Below, piece after piece: positions 46,727 to 55,570 of a stretch of 64,000 nt of DNA. The translations under genes and the position numbers were made by a program. This DNA comes from Paenibacillus glycanilyticus NBRC 16618 (lineage in GTDB: Bacteria > Bacillota > Bacilli > Paenibacillales > Paenibacillaceae): assembly GCF_004000805.1 (NCBI RefSeq), contig NZ_BILY01000011.1, positions 62,001 through 126,000 of the forward strand, written 5' to 3'. Below the pieces are notes generated by a model. That model did not search any database. It was given only the letters and a program-made list of their open reading frames with translations, and had not been told where the DNA came from. Every line of letters starts with the position of its first letter. Positions within the stretch are counted from its first letter, which is position 1.

Positions 46727-47164
46727 TCAACCTTGTCCGATAACGGCAGCTTTACGCACGCCTTCCTGGCTGCGAATGACTTCAATCAGCGTTGTTAGTT
46801 CCTCATTCAGCTGTGAAATATCTACGGATATAACGACATTGGCCAAACCCTGCAGCGGTATGCTCTGGTTCATCGTCAGCACATTCCCTTCAAGGCTTGC
46901 CACAAGAGCCAATACCTTAGATAATACACCGGATCGATGCTCCAAATCCATCGCTATCGTCACGATCCGTTCTCTTTCCAGCTCCTGAAGAGCATAGACG
47001 CCGTCTTTATACTTATAAAAGGCGCTTCGGCTAAGTCCTACCTTTTCTACCGCCTCATGCACCGTGGACGCCTCGCCCCGGCCAAGCATCTCTTTGACCT
47101 GGATCGTCTTCACGATCGCTTCCGGGAGCATATCCTCACGAACGACATAATAACGTTGCGTCAC
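46727..47164 (-). CDS. pheB: ACT domain-containing regulator PheB
   Basis: A 145-residue protein of the UPF0735 / PheB family. The N-terminal half is a small helix-turn-helix-like region (STVHEAVEKVGLSRSAFYKYKDGV). The C-terminal half is an ACT domain (MDLEHRSGVLSKVLALVASLEGNVLTMNQ). It was once called a chorismate mutase but lacks that active site; a regulatory role in amino-acid metabolism is more likely. It starts at GTG after AGGGAGGAC and leads the operon pheB-hom-thrB-pheA. Confidence 0.9.
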   Translation of the reverse strand: MTQRYYVVREDMLPEAIVKTIQVKEMLGRGEASTVHEAVEKVGLSRSAFYKYKDGVYALQELERERIVTIAMDLEHRSGVLSKVLALVASLEGNVLTMNQSIPLQGLANVVISVDISQLNEELTTLIEVIRSQEGVRKAAVIGQG

Positions 47165-47208
47165 TATTTCGTCCTCCCTACAAAGACAGATGTTCTTCTA
47201 TAATGGAC

Positions 47209-47237
47209 ATTATATCGGAATATAAGAAATGCGGCAA
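47209..47237 (-). promoter_or_regulatory. Sigma-A promoter of pheB-hom-thrB-pheA
   Basis: TTGCCG (47237-47232), a 17-bp spacer and TATAAT (47214-47209) on the minus strand, between the obgE terminator and the pheB start. Confidence 0.8.
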
Positions 47238-47262
47238 TAGGTAACTGCGATGCTTTTCAATG

Positions 47263-47286
47263 AAAAAAGACGGCCATTGGCCGTCT
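47263..47286 (-). terminator. Terminator of obgE
   Basis: AGACGGCC/GGCCGTCT stem (47279-47286 with 47268-47275), loop AAT, then six T on the minus strand. Confidence 0.88.
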
Positions 47287-47310
47287 CTCCTCTTTTTTTG
47301 CTATATTTCA

Positions 47311-48630
47311 TTAACCGTTATAGTCGCTGCCCTCGAAGAATTCGAACGTAAAGTCGGCAATCTGAACCGTATCCCCGTCTCTTGCGCCTTCGCGGCGAAG
47401 AGCCGCGTCAACGCCCATTTTGCGCATCATTTGCGCAAAACGCATAATCGCGTCGTACGAGTTCATGTTCATGCGCTTCAGATAATTCTCGATTCTTGCG
47501 CCCTGCACGACAAAAATCTCGTCTTCGCGGTGAATCGTAAAGCTGTCGTCCTCGCGCTTCTCGAACGTGAACACTTTGCGTTCCGCGACATCCTTCACTT
47601 CTTCTACCGATACTTCTTCCGGAACCGAATCCAGCGTATCCGCCGCTTTGTACAGAAGCTCCTGCACGCCTTGCTTAGTCAGCGAGGAGATCGGCACGAT
47701 AAGGTATTCCCGGTCGCCGCGAACCTCGTCCAGCTGCTGCTTAAACAGCTCCAGATTGTCGGCCGCCTCCGGCATATCCATCTTGTTCGCCGCAATGATC
47801 TGCGGGCGTTCCGACAGCTTTTCGTTGTATTTCACGAGCTCTTCGTTAATTTTGACCCAATCCTCGAATGGATCGCGTCCTTCCGTGCCCGCCATGTCCA
47901 CGACATGCACGATAACTCTCGTGCGTTCAACATGCCGCAGGAATTCATGGCCAAGCCCTACGCCTTCATGAGCGCCTTCGATCAAGCCCGGAAGATCAGC
48001 CATAACAAAGCTGCGTCCGTCGCCAACGTCTACGACGCCAAGATTAGGCGTAATCGTTGTGAAATGGTACGCGCCAATCTTGGGCTTGGCACCGGACACA
48101 ACCGAGAGAAGCGTCGATTTTCCTACGCTCGGAAAGCCCACAAGACCAACGTCCGCCATCACTTTAAGCTCCAGCGTTACCCAGCGCTCTTGTCCTTCTT
48201 CGCCGTTCTCGCAAATATCCGGTGCAGGATTGTTAATCGTTGCGAACCGGATGTTGCCGCGTCCGCCGCGTCCGCCGCGCGCAACGACAACCTCTTGCCC
48301 GTGGCGCGTCATGTCGGCGATAATTTCCTGCGTATCGTCATCCACAATGACAGTTCCCGGAGGGATGCGGATGATCATGTCGTCCGCGCTGGCGCCATGC
48401 ATCGATTTTACTTTGCCGCGCTCTCCTGCCGGTCCTTTGAAATGCTTCTGGTAACGGAAGTCCATCAGCGTTCTGAGGCCCTCGTCCACCCGGAAAATAA
48501 CGTCGCCGCCATTTCCGCCGTCGCCGCCCGCAGGTCCGCCTTCAGGCACGTATTTCTCGCGGCGGTAAGACACGATCCCGTTGCCCCCGTTGCCGCCTTT
48601 TACAAATATCTTCGCTTTATCGACAAACAT
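47311..48630 (-). CDS. obgE: GTPase Obg (CgtA)
   Basis: Essential ribosome-assembly and stress GTPase, 439 residues. Glycine-rich Obg fold (1-158, [22 protein letters not shown]), G domain with G1 [11 protein letters not shown]3 [13 protein letters not shown], and a C-terminal OCT domain of ~75 residues. In Bacillus, Obg also affects the phosphorelay and is co-transcribed with spo0B, as seems true here (13-bp gap). Confidence 0.97.
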   Translation of the reverse strand: MFVDKAKIFVKGGNGGNGIVSYRREKYVPEGGPAGGDGGNGGDVIFRVDEGLRTLMDFRYQKHFKGPAGERGKVKSMHGASADDMIIRIPPGTVIVDDDTQEIIADMTRHGQEVVVARGGRGGRGNIRFATINNPAPDICENGEEGQERWVTLELKVMADVGLVGFPSVGKSTLLSVVSGAKPKIGAYHFTTITPNLGVVDVGDGRSFVMADLPGLIEGAHEGVGLGHEFLRHVERTRVIVHVVDMAGTEGRDPFEDWVKINEELVKYNEKLSERPQIIAANKMDMPEAADNLELFKQQLDEVRGDREYLIVPISSLTKQGVQELLYKAADTLDSVPEEVSVEEVKDVAERKVFTFEKREDDSFTIHREDEIFVVQGARIENYLKRMNMNSYDAIMRFAQMMRKMGVDAALRREGARDGDTVQIADFTFEFFEGSDYNG

Positions 48631-48643
48631 GTTTTGCCCCCGT

Positions 48644-49381
48644 TCAAGCGCGCCATTCCGCTTTTAATACCAATTTCCGCTGCGGATGCTCCACATCGAC
48701 CGGCAATAAAGACGCGCCTTCCAACTGCTGTTTTATTTTATCCGCAAGCTGTTGCTCGCTGGTTAAGTCGCCCTCGTAATAAAAAGCTGCAATCAGCATC
48801 TCCTCTTCGCGGGAGAGCTGCATAGTAAGCACTGCCGGATCGCCGTATCCTGTCTTCACCGAAAAACGGTAGGCGTTGATCAGATTGATCAAGGCTTCCG
48901 CAATAGGCTTTCCCCCATCTTCCAGCTCGTTCAGGTAAATGCCTTCGTCCAGCTTCACCTGAAGCTGCATGGCATTGGTGAGGGTACGGAAGGATTGTAT
49001 ATAGCTGATCAGCGACGGAACGCCAAGCTTTGCGATTTGGCTCTCTTCCGTCATTCTAGCCCTTATTTTCTCCACGTATTCCACGGTTTTATCCAGCTTG
49101 TTCATCCGTATGTAACCAAACAATACTTGGAGATCGTTCATCCAATCGTGCCGGTGGTGATTCAGCGTCTTTACGCTGGCCGTTTGCAGCATATAGACGG
49201 TCCGTGCCAGCCTTTGTTCCTGTTCCTTGCGTTCTGTCCTGATCCAAAATACCGCAGCTGCTATTGTCCATAAGAGAAAAAGTGCAACCAGCCATACCGA
49301 AGAAGGCCAAATGAGCGCAGCCGCACCGGGCAGCACAACGGAAGCCGCTGCCGACTGTCTCGCCATTCTAATGCGATCCAT
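48644..49381 (-). CDS. spo0B: Spo0B-like sporulation phosphotransferase with N-terminal membrane segment
   Basis: A 245-residue protein. A hydrophobic N-terminus (about 10-45, likely two short TM passes) is followed by a helical hairpin carrying [19 protein letters not shown], the Spo0B-type phospho-His motif (H before DWMN), and a degenerate ATPase-like C-terminal domain without N-box or G-box. Spo0B relays phosphate from Spo0F to Spo0A. The location upstream of obgE and next to rpmA is that of B. subtilis spo0B. ATG at 49381 is chosen (GTGGGA upstream); a GTG at 49396 is possible. Confidence 0.82.
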   Translation of the reverse strand: MDRIRMARQSAAASVVLPGAAALIWPSSVWLVALFLLWTIAAAVFWIRTERKEQEQRLARTVYMLQTASVKTLNHHRHDWMNDLQVLFGYIRMNKLDKTVEYVEKIRARMTEESQIAKLGVPSLISYIQSFRTLTNAMQLQVKLDEGIYLNELEDGGKPIAEALINLINAYRFSVKTGYGDPAVLTMQLSREEEMLIAAFYYEGDLTSEQQLADKIKQQLEGASLLPVDVEHPQRKLVLKAEWRA

Positions 49382-49504
49382 CCTGATCGTTCCCACTTTC
49401 TGCTTGATTCCTAGCTAAACCAGTATAGCATGCGAATTCGGTAGCCGAAAGATCTAAAACCAAGGTGAAACATCTTCGCTATCATAATACTCTTTAAATT
49501 AAAC

Positions 49505-49534
49505 AAAAACCCCGGCCTGTTCATCAGGCCGGGG
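49505..49534 (-). terminator. Terminator of rplU-prp-rpmA
   Basis: Perfect 10-bp GC-rich stem (49525-49534 with 49510-49519), loop of 5, then TTTTTG on the minus strand. Confidence 0.9.
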
Positions 49535-49546
49535 CACTTGGTGCTA

Positions 49547-49858
49547 TTAAGCTTCTACTGCTGCGGCTACCGGAGCCAGATCAACAGGGTACACGCTCAC
49601 TTTTTTGCGATCGCGTCCCAGACGTTCGAACTTCACTACGCCTTCAACCAGTGCGAACAGCGTGTCGTCTTTACCGATACCCACGTTAGTACCTGGGTGA
49701 ATCTTCGTACCGCGTTGGCGGAACAAGATGCTGCCAGCGGATACGACTTGACCGTCAGCGCGTTTAGCGCCAAGACGTTTCGAATGGCTGTCGCGGCCGT
49801 TCTTAGTAGAACCTACACCTTTCTTCGATGCGAAAAGCTGAAGATCTAATTTCAACAT
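49547..49858 (-). CDS. rpmA: Large ribosomal subunit protein bL27, with cleavable N-terminal extension
   Basis: L27 of 103 residues. It carries the Firmicutes-type extension MLKLDLQLF before ASKKGVGST, which is removed by the protease Prp so that the mature N-terminus can reach the peptidyl-transferase centre. The prp gene lies 17 bp upstream in the same operon. The core [28 protein letters not shown] is canonical. Confidence 0.98.
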   Translation of the reverse strand: MLKLDLQLFASKKGVGSTKNGRDSHSKRLGAKRADGQVVSAGSILFRQRGTKIHPGTNVGIGKDDTLFALVEGVVKFERLGRDRKKVSVYPVDLAPVAAAVEA

Positions 49859-49875
49859 GGTGTTTCCCTCCTTCT

Positions 49876-50211
49876 TTAAAGAAGTTGATCATGAATTACG
49901 ACGTATTTGCCGTAAGTTTTTGCGATTGTGCCGAGCATAACGACCATCGATTCGAGCAACAGCTGCACTTTGTCGTCAATTTCCTTATCCGGCTGCTCCG
50001 GAATGTCCGACGATAGCCAGCCATCCTTCATCTTAGCGGGTAATTCCACTGTCGCCAAAGCCTCGATAGCGTTGACGGTTCCGACCGAAACGGCCGACAC
50101 CCCGGCGCAGATAATATCCTTGCCGCGGTCTGCATATTTAGCGTGTCCGGAGATCGCGAAAGATACAATCCGTCTGTCAGCGGCTCTACGTTTCACTGTA
50201 ACGGAAATCAT
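49876..50211 (-). CDS. prp: Ribosomal-processing cysteine protease Prp (YsxB)
   Basis: A 111-residue protease that cuts the L27 extension after its Phe. The catalytic His in [12 protein letters not shown] and the Cys in [16 protein letters not shown] are both present. The gene sits between rplU and rpmA, the standard arrangement in Firmicutes with extended L27. Confidence 0.95.
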   Translation of the reverse strand: MISVTVKRRAADRRIVSFAISGHAKYADRGKDIICAGVSAVSVGTVNAIEALATVELPAKMKDGWLSSDIPEQPDKEIDDKVQLLLESMVVMLGTIAKTYGKYVVIHDQLL

Positions 50212-50223
50212 AAGAAAGTCCTC

Positions 50224-50535
50224 TTACGCTTGGATTTTCTCGATTGTTACTTTAGTGAACGGTTGACGATGACCTTGCTTGCGGCGGTAGTTCTTTTTGG
50301 CTTTGTATTTGTAAACGATGATCTTTTGGCCTTTACCTTGTTTCTCGACTTTGCCGGAAACCGTAGCGCCGGAAACAACTGGAGTACCAGTTACGAGACC
50401 TTCGCCGTTAGATACTGCCAATACACGATCAAACGTTACGCTTTCGCCTTCAGTTACGTTCAGTTTTTCGATGTAGATTACATCGCCCTCTTGAACTTTG
50501 TATTGCTTGCCGCCAGTTTCGATAATTGCGAACAT
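50224..50535 (-). CDS. rplU: Large ribosomal subunit protein bL21
   Basis: L21 of 103 residues, starting [18 protein letters not shown] at 50535 after AAGGAGG; an in-frame Met three codons upstream is inside the ribosome-binding region. The C-terminal [17 protein letters not shown] is the rRNA-binding signature. First gene of rplU-prp-rpmA. Confidence 0.98.
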   Translation of the reverse strand: MFAIIETGGKQYKVQEGDVIYIEKLNVTEGESVTFDRVLAVSNGEGLVTGTPVVSGATVSGKVEKQGKGQKIIVYKYKAKKNYRRKQGHRQPFTKVTIEKIQA

Positions 50536-50655
50536 GAGTTGCACCTCCTTATTGTCGAAGACTCGCCTAATCCAGGTGGCTGCAGCAAAAAGCCGCGGCG
50601 CTTATACCCGATTGGAGCGGTTCATGCATGTCCACACAGTTATAGGATGAGACAT
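50536..50655 (-). promoter_or_regulatory. Untranslated leader of rplU, possible L21 autoregulatory leader
   Basis: About 120 nt from the promoter to the start codon, including a GC-rich hairpin region (CCGCGGC, GCTGCAGC) and AAGGAGG near its end. Firmicutes rplU operons often carry an L21-leader RNA here. I infer this from position and length and have not matched the consensus. Confidence 0.4.
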
Positions 50656-50663
50656 ACTAGAAC

Positions 50664-50692
50664 ATTCTATCACACTATGCCTAACCAATCAA
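50664..50692 (-). promoter_or_regulatory. Sigma-A promoter of rplU-prp-rpmA
   Basis: TTGATT (50692-50687), a 17-bp spacer and TAGAAT (50669-50664) on the minus strand, just downstream of the rng stop. Confidence 0.85.
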
Positions 50693-50699
50693 CTATTAC

Positions 50700-51950
50700 C
50701 TAGGAATGAATTGAAGATTTCTTTCCCGTTCCGCCGCATGCCGGGCATCGCTCGGTTAACTGCCGCGCGGCATTGTCCCGGGCTTTCCTTCTCGTTAATT
50801 CAAGAAGTCCAAGTCTTGTCCAGCCGAACACCGTGCATTTGGTCCGGTCCTTTTTCGCCCATTCCGACAGTCTGGCCATAACCTTCTCCCGGTTGGACTC
50901 ATTCTCCATATCAATAAAATCGATAACGATAATGCCGCCTACGTCACGAATCCGAAGCAGCCTTGCGATCTCGTCCGCCGCTTCCATGTTTGTCTTGAAA
51001 ACCGTGTCCTCAAGTCCTGTAGCTCCAATGTACTTTGCCGTATTTACGTCAATTACGGTTAAGGCCTCCGTCTCATCCCAGACGAGGGAGCCGCCGCTTT
51101 CAAGACGGATGCGGGACGAAAAAGCCGCCTCAATCTGATCGGTTACCCCAAATCGGTCGAATAAAGAAACCTTTTCCTTCCGGGCTTCAAACAGCTTCAA
51201 CCGTCCGGCAAGATGCGGAGTCATCTCTTTCAGAAGCGAGACCGCTTCGCTGTAACGGGAAGGATCGTCCAGCCACACCTCATCCATATCGTCCGTCAGC
51301 GTATCTCTTACCGCCCGACGGAGCAGCCCCGCTTCGCGGTGCAGCTCCGCAGGCGCCTTCGCATGTTCGGAGCGCTGCAGCACGCTTGTCCACAGCTGAC
51401 GCAGCTGATCAACGTCGGCTCCAAGCGATTCCTCGCATTCGCCTTCCGCCGCGGTACGCATAATTATGCCTTCTTCGCCTTGCCTCAGCCGCTCGCCAAT
51501 CATCCGGATCCGCGATCGTTCGCTTTCGGCCATAATTTTCTTCGATACTCCGACATAACCGGCAATCGGCATATAGACCAGCCAACGGCCAGGCAGCGTA
51601 AAATGCGTCGTTACGCGGGCGCCCTTGCTGCCCATCGGTTCCTTCATCACTTGCACAACAAGCTCTTGACCGGGCTTTACCAGCTCCGTAATGGAGGGTT
51701 TGTGCTCCGGCTGTTTCTCCAAATGCGGATGCAACAGATCATCTATGTATAGAAACGCGTTTTTTCCCAGACCAATATCTACGAAAGCGGCCTGCATGCC
51801 TGGCAGAACATTGACTACTCGTCCCTTGTATACATTACCGACTAATCCGCTGCTCTCCGACTGTTCCATAAAAAAATCGATAAGCCGACCGTCCATCAGC
51901 ACGGCGGTCTGCAGCAGCTCGCCGTGTCCGTGCATTAACATCCGCTTCAT
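50700..51950 (-). CDS. rng: RNase E/G family ribonuclease
   Basis: A 416-residue endoribonuclease of the RNase G type. S1 domain at about 35-120 (GNVYKGRVVNVLPGMQAAFVDIG), RNase H-like catalytic part with the metal-binding Asp residues in ALTVIDVNTAKYIG and IIVIDFIDMENES, and a C-terminal zinc-link motif CPACGGTG. It lacks the long scaffold tail of RNase E. B. subtilis has no member, but it is widespread in Paenibacillus and clostridia. It lies between spoIVFB and rplU. Confidence 0.93.
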   Translation of the reverse strand: MKRMLMHGHGELLQTAVLMDGRLIDFFMEQSESSGLVGNVYKGRVVNVLPGMQAAFVDIGLGKNAFLYIDDLLHPHLEKQPEHKPSITELVKPGQELVVQVMKEPMGSKGARVTTHFTLPGRWLVYMPIAGYVGVSKKIMAESERSRIRMIGERLRQGEEGIIMRTAAEGECEESLGADVDQLRQLWTSVLQRSEHAKAPAELHREAGLLRRAVRDTLTDDMDEVWLDDPSRYSEAVSLLKEMTPHLAGRLKLFEARKEKVSLFDRFGVTDQIEAAFSSRIRLESGGSLVWDETEALTVIDVNTAKYIGATGLEDTVFKTNMEAADEIARLLRIRDVGGIIVIDFIDMENESNREKVMARLSEWAKKDRTKCTVFGWTRLGLLELTRRKARDNAARQLTERCPACGGTGKKSSIHS

Positions 51951-52034
51951 TCCCGAATATCAACCGCCTTACTTTTTGTCATCTACTCTATTCTACACCA
52001 AGGCTCCTAAGCGAAAAAGTGGTCTATTTTACCT

Positions 52035-52916
52035 CTATCGAAAAAGTTCGATAACAGCCCGGTTCGGATCCGGCTCGGTCAAATAGCGGTCAACGATTTC
52101 TTTCTCGGGGACAACCTTGACGACTCGGCCTTCCAGTTCCATCAAATAATAGAGATGGTACTGTTCCCGCCATAATAGACGAACAACGCCAATAATTGGT
52201 TGCTTTAAATTTACAATTATTGGTCGAGCCAGCGCGCCACGCGAGATAGCACGCACGGCAACCTTGTCGCGGTGCATCAGGAAACGGACGAACAAATACG
52301 GCATGTTGCGGTAGTACGTCCAATTCGTCATCAGCAGGAACAAGCCAACGACAAGCAGATTAAGCTGAATGCCGGTATCCGGCCGGAATGCGGTAGACAA
52401 TGCATAGCCAATCATCAGTATGCTGAGGCCAATGCTGATCCGGGAGGTCCATTTCATCATGGAATAGTAAGTAAAGCCATAGCTGAAGGCAGCCTGCATC
52501 AACTTGCCTCCATCCAGGGGATAAATAGGCAGCAGGTTAAATAAGCCGATCATGAGATTTGCTTGCCACACGTAGGAAGCCCATTCCGGATCCCACAAGC
52601 CCAGCTGGCCGCAGCCCCAGGCGGCTAGTCCCATCCATACGTTTTGAAGAGGACCCGCGATGGCGATCAACGCATCCTGCTTGGCCGGAATGCTGCCCGC
52701 ATCTTCGATCTCCGCAACGCCGCCAAAGGGAAGCAGCTTCACTTCCCGCACCGTCAAATCAAAGCCTCTTGCAACCACGACATGTCCAATCTCATGGACT
52801 AGCACGATCAGAAATAAAGTGAAGAGCTCGGCGAAATAGCCGGTCACAACAGAACCAATCATGACAAGCACAAACAGCGGATGAACGGACCAGCGGATGC
52901 CCTTCCATTTAATCAA
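52035..52916 (-). CDS. spoIVFB: Intramembrane metalloprotease SpoIVFB
   Basis: M50-family site-2 protease of 293 residues that cleaves pro-sigma-K in the mother cell. HEIGHVVVA supplies the zinc-binding HExxH, and LLPIYPLDGGKLM supplies the third ligand in the NPDG-like region. Six TM segments are followed by a cytoplasmic CBS-like tail. The TTG start overlaps the spoIVFA stop by 8 bp, implying coupled translation of protease and partner. Confidence 0.95.
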   Translation of the reverse strand: MIKWKGIRWSVHPLFVLVMIGSVVTGYFAELFTLFLIVLVHEIGHVVVARGFDLTVREVKLLPFGGVAEIEDAGSIPAKQDALIAIAGPLQNVWMGLAAWGCGQLGLWDPEWASYVWQANLMIGLFNLLPIYPLDGGKLMQAAFSYGFTYYSMMKWTSRISIGLSILMIGYALSTAFRPDTGIQLNLLVVGLFLLMTNWTYYRNMPYLFVRFLMHRDKVAVRAISRGALARPIIVNLKQPIIGVVRLLWREQYHLYYLMELEGRVVKVVPEKEIVDRYLTEPDPNRAVIELFR

Positions 52917-53898
52917 TCGGAATCACGCCCACGGGATCGACGTATTGGTTATTTTGCCGCACGGCAAAATAAAGAAGACTTGGCTCCTCGCTTGTCGTTT
53001 CTTTCAGCGTCCCTATTCCGTCGCCCGCTTCGACCCAATCATTTTGTTTAACGGTTGCCGCCCCCAGCTTGCCATACACCGAATCACGGCCGTTTGCATG
53101 CTCGATTACAACCGTAACGCCGCTGCCGTTCTCCGCTTCGGATACGACCAGGACTCTGCCCGTCTCGATGGCCGATACCTGCTCCTTGGACGTGCCCGCC
53201 AGCTCAACCCCGTTCAGGAGCTCGGCAAAGGTGCGGACGATGGCACCGTCCGGAAGAGGAGACACAACGGGCAATTCCACTGAACCGTTCGCGGATTCCG
53301 CTTCTTTCGCATTATGGTTGAATATCGGAATAAAAGACGGCGCGCCGGCAAAAGTCTCTTTATACCACGTAGCGACAGCCGTAAAATCCATTTCATCCGT
53401 TAAAGCATTTTTGACGATGGCTTGCCCCTTCTGCGCAAGCGGCGATTCATTGTGAAAAACGCCCCAGATCCCTGCAAACAGAAGGGCCGCTACAATGACC
53501 TTCCATTTCAGTTCGCTGCGGAAAAAGGGCCTCTTGCCGCCTCCGTCACCCGACTCGTAGATCGAAGCGAAATCGCCTCCATAACGGCCGCCTTTTCCTT
53601 TTCCGTCTCCGGACTCCCATCCAAGCCACGGATGCGGATTTGTTTTCCACAGCTTCTCCGGGTCAAGCTCATCCCCGCCGCCCGTATCCATGTGATAAGG
53701 TACAGGTAAAAAAGACTCCTCCTCGTACCTTGCGTTCTGCTTCTCCCGGACCGGTCTATTTTTGGCCGGCATCACCTGATGCTTCTGCTCTTGCATACGC
53801 TCCTGCTGCTGCCACAGCTTGGCCTGCTTTTCCTGCTGCTCCAGCAGCTGTCTGATTTTCTCCTGTCGCCGCTCTCTTATACCGTCTTTTTTACTCAT
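52909..53898 (-). CDS. spoIVFA: SpoIVFA-like regulator of SpoIVFB, degenerate M23 domain
   Basis: A 329-residue protein starting MSKKDGIRERR (53898) after GAGGGAGG. A charged, coiled cytoplasmic N-terminus (about 1-140, Gln/Glu/Arg rich), one TM helix (about 155-172, VIVAALLFAGIWGVF), and a C-terminal LytM-like domain (WVEAGDGIGTLKE...LLYFAVRQNNQYVDPVGVI) without the M23 zinc ligands. In B. subtilis SpoIVFA anchors and inhibits SpoIVFB and is cut by SpoIVB. Confidence 0.92.
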   Translation of the reverse strand: MSKKDGIRERRQEKIRQLLEQQEKQAKLWQQQERMQEQKHQVMPAKNRPVREKQNARYEEESFLPVPYHMDTGGGDELDPEKLWKTNPHPWLGWESGDGKGKGGRYGGDFASIYESGDGGGKRPFFRSELKWKVIVAALLFAGIWGVFHNESPLAQKGQAIVKNALTDEMDFTAVATWYKETFAGAPSFIPIFNHNAKEAESANGSVELPVVSPLPDGAIVRTFAELLNGVELAGTSKEQVSAIETGRVLVVSEAENGSGVTVVIEHANGRDSVYGKLGAATVKQNDWVEAGDGIGTLKETTSEEPSLLYFAVRQNNQYVDPVGVIPID

Positions 53899-54003
53899 CG
53901 AATAGCCTCCCTCTCGCAAGACAAGCCGGCTGGCATTGGCGCAGCCCACATTTCCTTTCTACATAAATATGTGGCCAAGCTGACAAGTATGCTGCGCCAG
54001 AAA

Positions 54004-54369
54004 CTGCGCAGTTGAATGTTCTTCGATCGCTGTTGTTCCCGGATTCCTTGAATTTACTGGTCAATGGTTGGAATCCGGAGAACAAAGGCGAACGCTGCAG
54101 CTTCTTCAGAATCATTCAACTGCTCCGTTTTGGCTTTAGGGCGAAAAAAAAGACCGAGCAGGTTTATATATCTGCTCGGACATGGCGGTTTCTTCACGAG
54201 CTGGGCGAAAGGCTTCAGCTCTTTTTGAGTTGCAGGTTAAAGGCAAGGGCGGAGCATCAAATGATTCTGGAGAAACGTAGTGGTCGCTTTTGTGAGGGGA
54301 TTCCAATCCTATTGGAATGGTTCAAGGAATCCCCGAGCAATGGCGATCGGAAGAACATTTGAGGCGCAG
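54004..54369. repeat. Long imperfect palindrome between spoIVFA and rodA
   Basis: Arms of ~120 bp, 54004-54127 and 54250-54369, match in inverted orientation over most of their length. Matching blocks include CTGCGC, AATGTTCTTC, CGATCGC, GGATTCCTTGAA, TGGAATCC, CAAA.GCGA, CAGAATCATT and GCTCCG. The arms surround a ~120-bp centre that holds a terminator hairpin. This fills most of a 516-bp gene-free gap. No frame inside looks coding. Probably a fold-back or miniature mobile element. Confidence 0.75.
54144..54179 (-). terminator. Terminator hairpin inside the long palindrome
   Basis: CCGAGCAG/CTGCTCGG stem (54172-54179 with 54154-54161), then TCTTTTTTTT on the minus strand. It lies between rodA and spoIVFA, so it would stop read-through from rodA or end a transcript started within the palindrome. 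Confidence 0.75.
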
Positions 54370-54401
54370 CGCGCGATCAATTAACCTACCCACCGCATAC
54401 G

Positions 54402-54428
54402 AAAAAAAGCTGGCCTACTCGGCCAGCT
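54402..54428 (-). terminator. Terminator of rodA
   Basis: AGCTGGCC/GGCCAGCT stem (54421-54428 with 54408-54415) followed by seven T on the minus strand. It overlaps the rodA stop codon. Confidence 0.85.
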
Positions 54429-55563
54429 CGTACTTCTCTTGGTGCGCGTTAATACTAAACAAAATACCGATACACAGCATGTTAAGCAGCAGCGAAGTAC
54501 CGCCGTAGCTGATGAATGGCAGCGTAATACCGGTGATCGGCATAAGCCCAATCATCATGCCGATATTTTGGAAGATCTGAAAGACGTACATGGAGGCGAT
54601 CCCGATTACGATAAACGCAGCCCGATTATCGTAACATCGGAAAGCGATTAGTATCATCCTATATATCAATAGGAAGTACAGTAATAGCAGGATCGCAGAG
54701 CCCTGGAAGCCAAACTCCTCCCCGATTACGACAAAAATCGAATCGGAATAAGGATAAGGAATGAACTTCCCGTTAATCATATCGCCCTTCAAATACCCGT
54801 CGCCGCTGAGGCCGCCGGAACCGATCGCTATCTTGGCATTTTCCGATTGATGCTTATCATCGGATGACGCCTGGCTTGGGTCCAGGAACGTATTGATCCG
54901 TTTGTACCAGTGCTCCTTGTGATGGTCCTTCAGATAAGATTCAATCTCGGAGTTAAACATCGTAAACAAGGAGATAGACAATACGACCGCCGCAACAACC
55001 GCGGTCAAACCAACCAGCACGTGGGTATATTTGACGTTGCCAATCCAAAGCATCCCCAAGACGATAACGATATAAATAATCGCGTTGCCAAGGTCAGGCT
55101 GGATCATGACGAGCAGGAACGGCAAAAACGCAAAAGCAGCGATGGGAAGCAAGTCCTCGATAAAGGTTAATCGATCCCCCTGCCGGCGGCCCATTATATA
55201 GGCAATACCGATAATAATAATAATCTTCATAATCTCGGCAGGCTGAAACAAGAAGCCGCCCGGCAGTTTGAACCAACCGGACGCGCCGTTAATGTTTGCC
55301 CCGAAGAAGAAGACCGCGATAAGCAGTGCGACTCCGATACCGTATAAAACGTACCAGCTTTTCAGTAATATGCGATAATCAAAGACGGTAGCCGTTATAG
55401 CTACTAAAAAACCGGCTATATAAAAAGCGACTGTTTTCACATCATAGTTGTGATAAAGCGGGTTGTTATGCGTAGCGCTTCTAACCAGAACGGTACTAAT
55501 GCCCATCAGGCAGACCAAAATGGCTACGATGCCCCAGTCTATCTTTTTCAGCTTGTTTAGCAC
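54415..55563 (-). CDS. rodA: RodA/FtsW-family SEDS peptidoglycan polymerase
   Basis: A 382-residue SEDS glycosyltransferase with ten TM helices that polymerises lipid II with a class B PBP. Motifs are FLFQPAEIMKI (near TM4), the long extracellular loop with the conserved GDGYLKG, and the C-terminal GIMPPLS-like GLMPITGITLPFISYGGTSL. Context with mreBCD and minCD suggests RodA (elongation) rather than FtsW or SpoVE, but homology alone does not settle this. It follows minD by 7 bp. Confidence 0.9.
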   Translation of the reverse strand: MLNKLKKIDWGIVAILVCLMGISTVLVRSATHNNPLYHNYDVKTVAFYIAGFLVAITATVFDYRILLKSWYVLYGIGVALLIAVFFFGANINGASGWFKLPGGFLFQPAEIMKIIIIIGIAYIMGRRQGDRLTFIEDLLPIAAFAFLPFLLVMIQPDLGNAIIYIVIVLGMLWIGNVKYTHVLVGLTAVVAAVVLSISLFTMFNSEIESYLKDHHKEHWYKRINTFLDPSQASSDDKHQSENAKIAIGSGGLSGDGYLKGDMINGKFIPYPYSDSIFVVIGEEFGFQGSAILLLLYFLLIYRMILIAFRCYDNRAAFIVIGIASMYVFQIFQNIGMMIGLMPITGITLPFISYGGTSLLLNMLCIGILFSINAHQEKYELAE

Positions 55564-55570
55564 AAGGCAA

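Noticed and set aside
47260-48825. 521-codon open frame on the plus strand
   Set aside because: Antisense to obgE, which is complete and canonical.
54012-54362. 116-codon open frame in the spoIVFA-rodA gap
   Set aside because: It spans both arms of a palindrome, lacks a ribosome-binding site and shows no domain.
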